From Myxacorys almedinensis A (GTDB lineage: Bacteria > Cyanobacteriota > Cyanobacteriia > Leptolyngbyales > Leptolyngbyaceae): a stretch of DNA of 64,000 nt. Position 1 is the stretch's first letter. The number at the start of each line of letters is the position of its first letter. Shown here one piece after another: positions 36,080 through 44,944 of the stretch. Below the pieces are notes generated by a model. The model was given only the letters and a program-made list of their open reading frames with translations, searched no databases and was not told where the DNA came from. The position numbers and the translations under genes are program-made. Location: contig NZ_WVIE01000005.1 in the NCBI RefSeq assembly GCF_010091945.1, positions 1 to 64,000 of the forward strand. Direction: 5' to 3'.

Positions 36080-37345
36080 CTACAAATTAGGATTAATGAT
36101 CGATCCCATGAATAGAATCTCACCAGTTTTATTATCTCGAATCGCGCAAAAGAACGGACGATTAACCACCATATCAAACGGAGGTTCCTCTATCTGAACT
36201 GACGTGACTGTAATTCCCACAGATGTCACTGCTGCTGCTTCAGTGCCTTCTTCGTTGACTTCTACAAAAGTCTTATGTTTGACCTGGTTAATATTCGTTT
36301 CTACATCGCTCAAGCGGGAAAAATCTGCTTTTGATTTATCGAAGGCAACCGCCATTCCCAGGGCAGACAAAGCCTCTTTCAATTCAATATCATACGACAA
36401 TTTAAATCGCGGAATTTGAACCGATCCTTGCCGTTGGCTAAACTGCCCCATCCAAGTTTGCCAATTCTCAGAGTTCAGCGTTTTATGAAAATCGGATAGG
36501 CTCGATTTTTGGCTCGGCAAAAACAGATACAGACTCATCTGTTCGTTTCCATAGGGCAAACTTACAGCTTGAAACTGATCGTTTTCGTAGTAACGGTATT
36601 TACCTTTCTGCTGCATCAAAGGATGCTGTTTTTCCTTCCCATTAGCCAAATAAAACGAGCGCGCCTCAGTCTGGTTCTTATCAAATTCGTTTGTCCATTT
36701 GCCATTGAAATAGATGGCATTTATTAAAAACATGACCTGATCAGGTCGAATTTGATCGATAATTTCGCTGATTTTGCCATTAGTCTTTTCGTTGACCCAA
36801 CCGTTGATTTCGCGAGGTGCAGCAGCAGAATTGAAATCTAATGTTTTAATTTCAGCATCATAAAACGTTTGATTACGTTTGATAAACTCAGAATTAAATG
36901 AAACTCCGTTTCGTGCCCACAAAGAATTTGCGATCGCAACGGTGACACTCGGATCACCCTTCTCTAAATTAGTCTTTAAATTTGCATTGGCTTGGTTCAA
37001 TTCACTTAAACTTAACCCTTGCAGTTGCAGTGCGTTTGCCATTGCTTGCTGCGTTTCTCCGCTTGCTCCGTTATAGGTCATCGACAGCGCGATCGCAACA
37101 CTCGACGGAGAAACAAATACATTTTTCTGAGTATCTTTCTTTAAAATTTCCGAGAACAATTTAAAGCCAAACCGTGTATTTGCCGCCACTAGTTTGGGGT
37201 TAACCATCTCTACATTCTCCTGCTTAACGGTTGACTTAGGAGAGGGTGTTGATGTTGCTGCACCCGAACAACCTAAAGCACTCAGCGCCACGATCGCAGC
37301 GATCAAAATAACTCCAACTCTTGAACCCATGCGCGACGTTTTCAT
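36080..37345 (-). CDS. Serpin family lipoprotein (serine protease inhibitor)
   Basis: I choose the ATG giving MKTSRMGSRVG, 45 bp inside the longest frame, so the protein has 421 residues. The N-terminus is a lipoprotein-type signal ending LSALGC (the residue at -3 is Ala, so the lipobox is not ideal). The serpin core is complete: NTRFGFKLFSEILKK, VAIALSMTYNGASGET and LYLFLPSQKSSL. The hinge EVNEEGTEAAAVTSVG has the small residues expected of an inhibitory serpin, and the C-terminus has VNRPFFCAIRDNKTGEILFM. By alignment to alpha-1-antitrypsin the reactive loop is about 5 residues longer, so P1 is uncertain (around TVTSVQ). It follows the subtilase gene, 184 bp downstream on the same strand. 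Confidence 0.93.
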   Translation of the reverse strand: MKTSRMGSRVGVILIAAIVALSALGCSGAATSTPSPKSTVKQENVEMVNPKLVAANTRFGFKLFSEILKKDTQKNVFVSPSSVAIALSMTYNGASGETQQAMANALQLQGLSLSELNQANANLKTNLEKGDPSVTVAIANSLWARNGVSFNSEFIKRNQTFYDAEIKTLDFNSAAAPREINGWVNEKTNGKISEIIDQIRPDQVMFLINAIYFNGKWTNEFDKNQTEARSFYLANGKEKQHPLMQQKGKYRYYENDQFQAVSLPYGNEQMSLYLFLPSQKSSLSDFHKTLNSENWQTWMGQFSQRQGSVQIPRFKLSYDIELKEALSALGMAVAFDKSKADFSRLSDVETNINQVKHKTFVEVNEEGTEAAAVTSVGITVTSVQIEEPPFDMVVNRPFFCAIRDNKTGEILFMGSIINPNL

Positions 37346-37529
37346 AGCTTTATCCAGGCAAATTTTCATGGCATAAATGATTAAATTCAAAAAAAACTCG
37401 TAATCCGCAAATACTCTAATTTTTGCTGCGGAACCTCGTTTGCGGACTACGAATTCGTTTGACCTTTTCGTGTGCGGGCACCCTGTTAGTTCCTACCTTA
37501 ATCTGCTTTTGAGAAGGACAAAGCGTTGG

Positions 37530-39191
37530 TTACAGTTTTCGAGACGCAGGAGCCGTCCACCATGCCAACCCATAATTTTGAGTCGGCTGATTCACCTGTT
37601 CGTGAAACACAACCCGAATTTTATAGCGCCCGGTTTTTGGAACTTGCTGAAAGATATGCTCCACATTATCAATCTTGCTAACAGACGACCAGATACTTTG
37701 TTTCACATCAGTTGCTTCAGCTTTCATTAAATATAAATCGAGATTGTTAAGCCCGCGATCGCTAAAACTTTCCCCCACGTCATACGCACCATTTTTGTTT
37801 TTATCATTGAGTTCAACCAAGCGATCCCACGTCAGCGTTACCGATACATAACTTCCCTGTTGAAGCGGCTGCTCTAGAACATAATCCTGATGGTTTTGGG
37901 GAGACGCAAGACCTGGCAGTGCCTTAAATTTGCTGACTTTGCCATAGTTCCATGCGATCGCAGGCACAGGCTGAGAAGAATTCCATTCTCCTGGGCTAAA
38001 CTGCTGATAGGCACGAAAAGCATTGAGTTGTCCGGCTCCCATCTGAATATTGAGGGGAATCTTAGGATTTTTGAAAGCATCAGATTCAAGCCATGTCCGA
38101 TTGCTTTTCTCGAAAATAGTGCGTGTCATGCCCAGCGCTAGCCCATTGCCGCTATCTTTGATTTTGTCAGCCGAATTAATTAAAACTGCTTTCATCACTT
38201 CATGGCGTCGGGCGTCGGTTGTCCAGGGCAAAGCGCACCCCTCACCCCGTTTGCAGCTTAAACGGAGATTGCGATCGCCAAATTCTTGCAACAGCGCTAC
38301 CGTTCCTGTCACATGAGGAGCCGCAAAGCTTGACCCGATTTGATTTAGCTCGTCTCCCTTTAAACTTGCGACTGCAATTTTAGTTCCAGGAGCAGCAAGC
38401 GAAACTGATCGGCGTCCTCCCAAGCTTGTTTCAACTCCATCATTACGTTTGAAAATGCTAGGAGCAACATCGCCGATATTAGAAAAATCAATTTTTGAAA
38501 ACAGATCATTTACCTGGCGAGTAAACGAAATTGTCATGCCATTGTAGTTATCTGTTGGAATGGGAATACCACCTTTCCCTTGATTACCTGCAATCACATA
38601 AAGTACATCATGAACTCTAGCAGACCAGTCAACGCATTGAGTCAGCAGCGCATTGCCATCTAGCTTGGCATTTGGGCGCGGATCTTGCTGCAACGCCTCT
38701 CCAAAGCTAAAGTTAATTGCTCGTACATCGCCCCCATTTTGCATCGCCACATGCTCGGCAGAGCGGCATTCTTCTGCCTGCCCACCCCGTTGAGGAGTCG
38801 CCGCCGCCGAAGAATAAAGTTTGGCACTCGGAGCCACGCCTCGCACTGCTTTGCTGTCCCCCACCATGACACTTGCCACCTGTGCAGCATGGGTATCTAA
38901 ATTTGTGTTCGTCTTAGCAGGCTGATCTCGGTAGAATGCACGAGCCAACGACACCACCCGATTTCGGCTCGCGGCTTTATCTACGCCAAACTGCCCCGGT
39001 CGCCCAATCTCAACTTGCCCGATCGCAATCTTTCGACCCGTCAATCCGTAAGGTGGATACTGCAACCTCAGCGCATCAATCCCTTTTTGCGCGATCGACG
39101 AGTTTTGCACCAGCACGCCATAGACCGGAACCGCACCCAAAACCGCTCCTCCAATCCCAACTCCAAGCCAAAATCCTCTCACCGTCTTCAT
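37530..39191 (-). CDS. S8 family (subtilisin-like) serine peptidase with Glu at the usual Asp position
   Basis: A 553-residue exported protease; the N-terminus (FWLGVGIGGAVLGAVPVYG) is a signal or anchor. Catalytic His is H101 (LDTHAAQVASVMVG), the oxyanion Asn N203 (VIAGNQGKG) and the nucleophile S288 (GSSFAAPHVTGTVAL). The strand that normally ends in D-(S/T)-G reads KIAIGQVEIGRPG, with E61 at the aspartate position. The C-terminal 180 residues form a beta-rich domain (DYVLEQPLQQGSYVSVTLTW). It is followed by a serpin gene on the same strand. Confidence 0.88.
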   Translation of the reverse strand: MKTVRGFWLGVGIGGAVLGAVPVYGVLVQNSSIAQKGIDALRLQYPPYGLTGRKIAIGQVEIGRPGQFGVDKAASRNRVVSLARAFYRDQPAKTNTNLDTHAAQVASVMVGDSKAVRGVAPSAKLYSSAAATPQRGGQAEECRSAEHVAMQNGGDVRAINFSFGEALQQDPRPNAKLDGNALLTQCVDWSARVHDVLYVIAGNQGKGGIPIPTDNYNGMTISFTRQVNDLFSKIDFSNIGDVAPSIFKRNDGVETSLGGRRSVSLAAPGTKIAVASLKGDELNQIGSSFAAPHVTGTVALLQEFGDRNLRLSCKRGEGCALPWTTDARRHEVMKAVLINSADKIKDSGNGLALGMTRTIFEKSNRTWLESDAFKNPKIPLNIQMGAGQLNAFRAYQQFSPGEWNSSQPVPAIAWNYGKVSKFKALPGLASPQNHQDYVLEQPLQQGSYVSVTLTWDRLVELNDKNKNGAYDVGESFSDRGLNNLDLYLMKAEATDVKQSIWSSVSKIDNVEHIFQQVPKTGRYKIRVVFHEQVNQPTQNYGLAWWTAPASRKL

Positions 39192-39366
39192 TCCCCATCG
39201 TCATAACACTCTCTATTCTCACCCCAACACTCCATGCCTAGCCTCCAAACCTCAAATTAGGTACTTTTTCCTAAAGTTTCCTCAAATTCCTGCTAATTTA
39301 TGAGAGAAAAGATTCACAATTTGTTAAACTAAGCACAACTTTTGCAACCCAAGGGGACTAGTCACC

Positions 39367-40074
39367 ATGCCTCAATCGTCGTCCACAAAGCCGATCGTCG
39401 TTGCGCCATCCATTTTGTCTGCCGATTTTAGCCGCTTAGGAGAAGAGATCCGCGCGATTGATGCCGCCGGAGCAGATTGGATTCATGTTGATGTGATGGA
39501 TGGTCGCTTTGTCCCCAATATTACGATTGGACCGTTGATCGTGGAAGCCATTCGCCCTGTCACTCAAAAGCCGCTAGACGTTCACCTGATGATCGTTGAG
39601 CCAGAAAAGTATGTCGCTGATTTTGCGAAAGCAGGCGCAGATCACATCTATGTCCACGCCGAACACAATGCCTCACCCCATCTACACCGCACCCTCGGAC
39701 AAATTAAAGAATGTGGGAAAAAGGCGGGTGTGGTGCTGAATCCGGGTAGTCCCCTAGAACTGATCGACTATGTTCTTGAACTGTGCGATCTCGTGCTGAT
39801 CATGAGCGTCAACCCCGGATTTGGCGGACAGAGCTTTATTCCAGGGGTGCTGCCCAAGATTCGCAAATTGCGTCAGATGTGCGATGAGCGCGGTCTCGAT
39901 CCATGGATTGAGGTTGATGGAGGCTTAAAGGGGAACAACACTTGGCAAGTGATCGAAGCAGGAGCCAATGCGATCGTAGCTGGGTCAGCCGTGTTTAACG
40001 CGCCAGACTATGCCACTGCGATCGAAGGAATTCGCAATAGCAAGCGCCCCACGCAAGAGTTAGCAGCAGTTTAA
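39367..40074 (+). CDS. rpe: Ribulose-phosphate 3-epimerase
   Basis: A 235-residue TIM-barrel enzyme of the Calvin cycle and pentose phosphate pathway. [39 protein letters not shown] and [13 protein letters not shown]-type segments hold the metal-binding and phosphate residues. Length is normal. It is monocistronic with an intrinsic terminator. Confidence 0.97.
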   Translation: MPQSSSTKPIVVAPSILSADFSRLGEEIRAIDAAGADWIHVDVMDGRFVPNITIGPLIVEAIRPVTQKPLDVHLMIVEPEKYVADFAKAGADHIYVHAEHNASPHLHRTLGQIKECGKKAGVVLNPGSPLELIDYVLELCDLVLIMSVNPGFGGQSFIPGVLPKIRKLRQMCDERGLDPWIEVDGGLKGNNTWQVIEAGANAIVAGSAVFNAPDYATAIEGIRNSKRPTQELAAV

Positions 40075-40129
40075 GTACGGGAAATACAGAAGCTACGTAA
40101 CTCGCTGCACCACTCAAAAGCACTTAAGA

Positions 40130-40159
40130 ACGGACTGTCGATTGATAGTCCGTTTTTTT
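40130..40159 (+). terminator. Intrinsic terminator after rpe
   Basis: ACGGACT (40130-40136) and AGTCCGT (40147-40153) form a 7-bp stem, followed by a run of seven T. It lies 56 bp past the rpe stop. Confidence 0.88.
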
Positions 40160-40229
40160 GGTTTTATTTCTCAATATTAAGGGCGATATAATACGTATTT
40201 ACTTATCTAGACGAATATCAAAATGTTAC

Positions 40230-40286
40230 CTTATAGCAAACACTTATAGCAAACAATAGTAGATGTATAGCAAACAATAGTAGATG
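40230..40286. repeat. Nested exact tandem duplications upstream of the HNH cassette
   Basis: CTTATAGCAAACA occurs twice back to back (40230-40255), and TATAGCAAACAATAGTAGATG occurs twice back to back (40245-40286, 21 bp exact). The block ends 40 bp before the first cassette gene and may overlap its promoter. Confidence 0.85.
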
Positions 40287-40326
40287 ACTACGCCTCTATT
40301 GTTTGACCACTTTTTGGGGGCGAGTA

Positions 40327-40911
40327 ATGGCGTCAAAGAGCGAGCTTCAAACTACTTTGAAGGAAAAATATGGAGTTAATAAAAATATCAGCCAAGAATT
40401 GAACCAAGAAGAATGCGAGCGGTTACTTGTTCTTCTCAGTAGAGACCAAGGTTTGATAAAACTTGTTACATCTTTTTCTCAAAAAAATTCTAGCTTAGGT
40501 AGAAACAATGCTAACTTCGGGAGAATGCGAAGTGATGCAGAACGTAAACTGGAATCTCTCAAAGCACAGTATCACGAGCTAGAAGCCTCTATTCAAACAT
40601 TAGAAACTTCTAAACTAGCCCTTGAAGATAAGAAAAGGCGTTTAGAACAGGAAAGAGAAGCTCTTGAAACTGATACAAAAAAACTGTCTTCTGAAAATAT
40701 TGCACTCGCTTTTAAGGTGGAGGCTTTAACGTCTCAAAATGATGAATTATTTGATGCAAATGAGCAGCTTAAAAAAGATAATAAGGACTTGAAAAACATA
40801 GTTGACGCTATCAGATTTAGGCTAGCTAGGGATACAAAAGCACTGTTGCAGTATGAAGATAATGAGCTTCGTAAAGCGCTAATTCGGTTGTTTAGATGGA
40901 CTTTAGGGTAG
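40327..40911 (+). CDS. Coiled-coil protein of unknown function (HNH cassette, gene 1)
   Basis: The start is the ATG at 40327 preceded by GGGGGCGAG, giving 194 residues. The first 70 residues form a small domain (TTLKEKYGVNKNISQELNQE, LLVLLSRDQGLIKLVTSF), then a heptad coiled coil of about 85 residues (LESLKAQYHELEASIQTLET and on) leads to a basic C-terminal helix (FRLARDTKALLQYEDNELRK). No membrane segment. It is AT-rich compared with neighbouring genes. It begins a compact operon of three genes with gaps of 13 and 11 nt. I recognise no family; a dimeric scaffold or sensor role is inference. Confidence 0.72.
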   Translation: MASKSELQTTLKEKYGVNKNISQELNQEECERLLVLLSRDQGLIKLVTSFSQKNSSLGRNNANFGRMRSDAERKLESLKAQYHELEASIQTLETSKLALEDKKRRLEQEREALETDTKKLSSENIALAFKVEALTSQNDELFDANEQLKKDNKDLKNIVDAIRFRLARDTKALLQYEDNELRKALIRLFRWTLG

Positions 40912-40924
40912 GAAATTGGGCTTG

Positions 40925-41362
40925 ATGGCTACTCAAAAAACTAAAGCTAGAACATGGGATGGCATGGGTTATCGCCAAGTCCAGCGCGCTAACTCAGACA
41001 GCCGAGCGAAGTTACCGAAAAAACAGCAAATATGGTTAAAAAGCAATGGATATCGAAATACCGGCTGGGACAATATTATTAGTCTTTATAAAAAAATTGA
41101 GGAGTTTCTAAAAGATTCTTCAGATGATTTAACCCTTGAGGAACTATTTTTGCAAGCCGATCGTATTGGAAATAAATACCTTACAAATCAAGAAGTCGAA
41201 GACTTTAATCAGAAGCTATCGAAAGAGGTTAGTGAAGTTAGTGAAATAATTGATGCACAGTTTCCTGACACTGAAGTAGAAGTAATTGATTTTACAGATA
41301 AATCTGCGAATAAAGCTCGAAGAAAAGGCAGCCAAAAATCTTATAAAACGATCAAACTTTAG
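40925..41362 (+). CDS. Unknown protein (HNH cassette, gene 2)
   Basis: The start is the ATG at 40925, giving 145 residues. The N-terminus is basic with an unusual motif TWDGMGYRQVQRANSDSRAK; a central helical part reads DNIISLYKKIEEFLKDSSDD and the C-terminus is acidic then strongly basic (NKARRKGSQKSYKTIKL). The composition suggests DNA binding or a chaperone for the adjacent nuclease, but I do not recognise a family. It follows gene 1 by 13 nt and precedes the HNH gene by 11 nt. Confidence 0.7.
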   Translation: MATQKTKARTWDGMGYRQVQRANSDSRAKLPKKQQIWLKSNGYRNTGWDNIISLYKKIEEFLKDSSDDLTLEELFLQADRIGNKYLTNQEVEDFNQKLSKEVSEVSEIIDAQFPDTEVEVIDFTDKSANKARRKGSQKSYKTIKL

Positions 41363-41373
41363 AGAGAATTATT

Positions 41374-41832
41374 GTGGACGTTGACGGCAAAGACCTAAAA
41401 GACCTATTCAAATTTGCAGATTATATCGGTAAGAAACGCTATAACAGGCTCACGATCCGCGATTTTGAAGACTACAGAAAATTTGAAGACTGGCGCTATA
41501 TTAACGGCAAGTATGAATGCGGAACAACTCAAGAAAGCAGAGATTGGGTCAGAGATCATTCAGACTCACACTGCCCGATCTGCAACGAATATTACTCTCG
41601 TAGAGATGGAAAGACCGTAGATCACAAACTTCCACGATCGCAGTACCCTTGGCTCTCAATGGAATTTAAAAACCTGTGGGTCATTTGCTCTTGGTGTAAC
41701 AAAGAGAAAGGCGAGATGCACTGGTATGAGTATGAACACTATATGTTTCTGCATCACTCTGATCTCTACCTGACGGTAAAAGCTGCCCGACCGACCGAGT
41801 TACTACGATCGCTACGGCGCAAACTTCCCTAA
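41374..41832 (+). CDS. HNH endonuclease domain protein (HNH cassette, gene 3)
   Basis: A 152-residue protein starting at GTG. It has a zinc-binding HNH core: CPIC (67-70), the catalytic TVDHKLPRSQYPW with D83-H84, LSMEFKNLWVIC with N100, and CSWCNKEKG (105-113). The N-terminal 60 residues (FADYIGKKRYNRLTIRDFED) are helical and may bind DNA or gene 2. It has no intron, intein or phage terminase neighbours, so it is not an obvious homing nuclease or packaging enzyme. Operon position suggests it acts with the two preceding proteins. Confidence 0.87.
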   Translation: MDVDGKDLKDLFKFADYIGKKRYNRLTIRDFEDYRKFEDWRYINGKYECGTTQESRDWVRDHSDSHCPICNEYYSRRDGKTVDHKLPRSQYPWLSMEFKNLWVICSWCNKEKGEMHWYEYEHYMFLHHSDLYLTVKAARPTELLRSLRRKLP

Positions 41833-41869
41833 AATCTTAGGTCGCGATCGCGCCTGAGAGACATGCAAT

Positions 41870-42679
41870 TCAATCCTCTTTAGTATTGGAAAGCATTACA
41901 GGCTTCAACTTTCGAGAGCGAACCCACACTATGCCACCTGTAGTTGCAAGAAACAGTGCCAGAGCTAACGTGCTAGAAGGTTCGGGAACCGCACGACCGC
42001 AGAAATCACCTTGTTTTGGAGCCTGCACACAGGCAACTGTATTCGCGCGTTGCACGATTTTCAGGGTAGTGGGTCGGTAAAATGTGCGGGAATAGCTCCC
42101 TCCAACTTCTGCTACCACCGATTCTTCAAGCCCTCCAATGTTGGTGCGGGTGAGGTTAGGCAATAAGGCAAGATTGGTTCCGCCAGCGTTGATCCGGAGT
42201 CGATCGCCTCCTCCTGGTGTATTCAGCTTGCCGAATAGGTTGATATTGACTGAATCTAAAAGGGTTTCCACTCCATCGGTAAGGTCGTATAGCGCTAGCG
42301 ACAGCGAACCCTTCGCCTTTGCCAGTTCCAATTCTGGATTGTCAATCTCGGTGTCTAACGCCAACAGAGCCGCAAAATCAAAGCTAAAGATCGCAGGCGA
42401 TGATTCATCTGCGGCAAAAAATAGGTCTTCTACTCTAATCGATTGGCGAGCCGAGGCTTGAAAATCTGTCCCATCGCCAAGCACAAGGCTGGTTGCATCA
42501 ATTGTTGTTTTAAAGAACTCGGTTGAAGTTGGAGAAGAAATTTGACCCTCGATCAGAGTCTGCACCCCGGAGAACGCAAGGCTAGCAGCCTTAGCAGGGG
42601 ATGTTGCGATCGCAAAACAAGCCGTGACTGACCCAACTGCCAGCAGCCAAGGCTGACAAATTTTAGAGTTTAATTTCAT
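41870..42679 (-). CDS. PEP-CTERM sorted exported protein
   Basis: The start is the ATG giving MKLNSKICQPW (GGAG about 8 nt upstream), 269 residues. A signal peptide ends around SPAKAA. The C-terminus has the PEP-CTERM sorting signal VPEPSSTLALALFLATTGG followed by a basic tail (RSRKLK), recognised by exosortase. The body is a beta-rich domain of the kind found in cyanobacterial surface/extracellular matrix proteins. No exosortase is in the window. Divergent from the fasciclin gene. Confidence 0.82.
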   Translation of the reverse strand: MKLNSKICQPWLLAVGSVTACFAIATSPAKAASLAFSGVQTLIEGQISSPTSTEFFKTTIDATSLVLGDGTDFQASARQSIRVEDLFFAADESSPAIFSFDFAALLALDTEIDNPELELAKAKGSLSLALYDLTDGVETLLDSVNINLFGKLNTPGGGDRLRINAGGTNLALLPNLTRTNIGGLEESVVAEVGGSYSRTFYRPTTLKIVQRANTVACVQAPKQGDFCGRAVPEPSSTLALALFLATTGGIVWVRSRKLKPVMLSNTKED

Positions 42680-43123
42680 GCAGGCTACTCCCAACCTTCA
42701 TCAAGGTTGTATGGCTGTATTCAATGAATATCAATAGTTTAAAGAGTTTGAAGCTTAATTCTGGCGACTACTCGGTACACCACCCTGAAAAACTGCGGCT
42801 AAGGGGCTTATTGAGTTTGCACTGGAGGTGAACACGCTCTGTCTTAGGCAAGACTGCGCCCGTAGCATGACACAGCAGATAGAATCACAGTTGAGATTTC
42901 TGTATGTAACTGGTAGTGCTACACAGATAATAAACAAACTCTGGGAAAGCTTAAGTAAATAAACTGAGATTTTACAAAAAAAATATATAAATTGAACCAT
43001 TCTTTATCCGTAGAATTTAGGACGGGACAACCACCCTACAGTCCTCCCTTGGCATGATGTAACACCTGTCCTTCAACGCCTATTTCTTAATACAGAACAT
43101 GAGAGGTTTTAGAAAGGTACATC
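42680..43123. other. Intergenic region PEP-CTERM / fasciclin
   Basis: An AT-rich divergent spacer including TTTTACAAAAAAAATATATAAATT near 42968-42992. No gene is supported; a minus-strand frame of 81 codons (43000-42755) has no ribosome-binding site and an unconvincing composition. Confidence 0.4.
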
Positions 43124-43540
43124 ATGGCAAATCTTTTAGAAACAGCAGATCAGACCGGATCATTCAGTACATTCTTGAAAGCGGTAAACCAGTCTGATCT
43201 TGCCTCTACCCTCAACGGAGAAGGTCCTCTAACGTTGCTTATTCCTACTGATGACGCCTTTGCCAAACTGCCTGAAGGAACGCTAGAAGCCTTGCTGAAC
43301 GATGAGACTAAGCTGAAACGAGTGCTGATGTATCACGTTGTGTTTGGGGATGTGCGATCGCAAGACCTCGCCGAAATTGATGAAGCGCCAACCGCCGAAG
43401 GCTCTGTGATTGCCGTCGATCGCTCAAACGGTATAACCGTAAACGCTACCCGCGTGTTGGAAACCGATCTGCTTGCGGATAATGGTGTGATTCACAGCAT
43501 CGATGGCGTGTTGATGCCTGCGATCGTGGCAGGTCATTGA
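43124..43540 (+). CDS. Fasciclin (FAS1) domain protein
   Basis: A 138-residue single FAS1 domain. The H1 box LTLLIPTDDAFAKLPEGTLE, the YH motif VLMYHVVFGDV, and the H2 box VIHSIDGVLMPA are complete. There is no signal peptide, as in other short cyanobacterial FAS1 proteins. GAAAGG lies upstream of the ATG. Such proteins are often linked to adhesion or light/stress responses, which is not shown here. Confidence 0.92.
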   Translation: MANLLETADQTGSFSTFLKAVNQSDLASTLNGEGPLTLLIPTDDAFAKLPEGTLEALLNDETKLKRVLMYHVVFGDVRSQDLAEIDEAPTAEGSVIAVDRSNGITVNATRVLETDLLADNGVIHSIDGVLMPAIVAGH

Positions 43541-43625
43541 GCAACCTTCAAAATTAAATGGTACGACTGCGAACAAATTGTTATCCTAGATTCCTCTCAG
43601 ACACACGTTTAGAAGGAATAGGGCA

Positions 43626-44882
43626 TTGAATACAGTTGCCACATTGAACCCCCAAGCACGACGAAATTTGGGGGTTCTTTTTACGGCGGGGCTTTTATTT
43701 TGGTCGAGTTTGGCAAGTTTGCTGCCAACGTTGCCGCCCTATATTAAGTCGATTGGTGCCGCAGACGATCTGCTTGGCGTTGTTATGGGATCGTTTGCGG
43801 TGGGGCTGTTGATCGTTCGTCCTAGCTTGGGGCGAATGGCAGATACGCGGGGGCGCAAAGGAGTGCTGCTACTTGGGATTAGTGTGGCAGCGATCGCACC
43901 GGTCTGCCATCTGCTCACTCAGTCAATTCCGGTGCTCATTTTAGTGCGAATGTTCCATGGGGTCAGCATTGCTGCCTTCACAACAGCGTACAGTTCTCTC
44001 GTGGTAGACCTTGCCCCGCCTCATAAACGAGGTGAACTCATTGGCTACATGAGCTTGGTAAATCCCATTGGCATGGCGGTCGGTCCGGCAATGGGAGGGT
44101 TTCTCCAAGCTTGGCAGGGATTTGCTCCGGTGTTCTTCTTGGCATCAGGAATCGGCATGATGAGTTTGGTCTGTGCATCGCAGGTCACGCCGCCGCCGCT
44201 CCAACCGCAGCCCCCGATAGAGCAACACGGAGACCAGAGGTTTTGGCGATTGTTGCTGAGCGATCGCATCCGCATTCCAACAATGACGATGCTGTTGGTT
44301 GGCATCGCCTTTGGTGCGATCGCAACATTTGTGCCGCTTTACATTGCCGAAGCTCAGGTTAATTTAAACGCCGGATTGTTTTATACGGCGGCGGCAATCA
44401 CGAGTTTTGCAACGCGATTTCTCGCAGGAAAAGCCAGCGATCGCTACGGGCGGGGACGATTCATCACCCTCGGGCTTCTGTGTTACGGGGTCTCTATGCT
44501 GGTGTTGTGGCAAGCTCGAACGGCTCAAGGATTTCTGATTGCGGGGCTGATCGAGGGCATTGGCGGCGGCACTTTTTTGCCGATTATGATTGCTCTGGTT
44601 GCCGATCGCTGCCAACCGCACGAGAGAGGACGGATTTTCGGGCTGTTTATCGGCGGATTTGATTTGGGAATTGCGATTGCAGGTCCGCTCTTAGGCTCGG
44701 TTGCAAAATCAATTGGCTATCGTGGTTTATATGGCGTTGCTTCGGGTGTTGCTTTTGCTGCTTTGCTCATATTCATCACGCTTTCTAGTAAAAGTGTGTC
44801 CCACTCCGTTAAATTCGCCTTGGGATATGGAAAAGATCCCTACGCCATTCCCAGAGACAGTCCGATTACTCAAGTCGGATAA
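43626..44882 (+). CDS. Major facilitator superfamily transporter
   Basis: A 418-residue polytopic protein starting at TTG, with AAGGAA 8-13 nt upstream. Twelve membrane helices are apparent. The MFS loop 2-3 motif is GRMADTRGRKGVLLLG (about 67-82) and its second-half counterpart is AGKASDRYGRGRFITLG. Multidrug- or sugar-efflux-type; the substrate is unknown. A fasciclin gene lies 85 bp upstream. Confidence 0.88.
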   Translation: MNTVATLNPQARRNLGVLFTAGLLFWSSLASLLPTLPPYIKSIGAADDLLGVVMGSFAVGLLIVRPSLGRMADTRGRKGVLLLGISVAAIAPVCHLLTQSIPVLILVRMFHGVSIAAFTTAYSSLVVDLAPPHKRGELIGYMSLVNPIGMAVGPAMGGFLQAWQGFAPVFFLASGIGMMSLVCASQVTPPPLQPQPPIEQHGDQRFWRLLLSDRIRIPTMTMLLVGIAFGAIATFVPLYIAEAQVNLNAGLFYTAAAITSFATRFLAGKASDRYGRGRFITLGLLCYGVSMLVLWQARTAQGFLIAGLIEGIGGGTFLPIMIALVADRCQPHERGRIFGLFIGGFDLGIAIAGPLLGSVAKSIGYRGLYGVASGVAFAALLIFITLSSKSVSHSVKFALGYGKDPYAIPRDSPITQVG

Positions 44883-44944
44883 TTCATACCTTCTCAACCG
44901 GCATTCGCAATTTGCGACAGGTAGAGGTGCTCGTTTTGGGGATT

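Noticed and set aside
41374-41832. HNH gene as a homing endonuclease or phage terminase-associated nuclease
   Set aside because: No intron, intein, terminase or other phage gene is next to it, and it is part of a compact three-gene operon.
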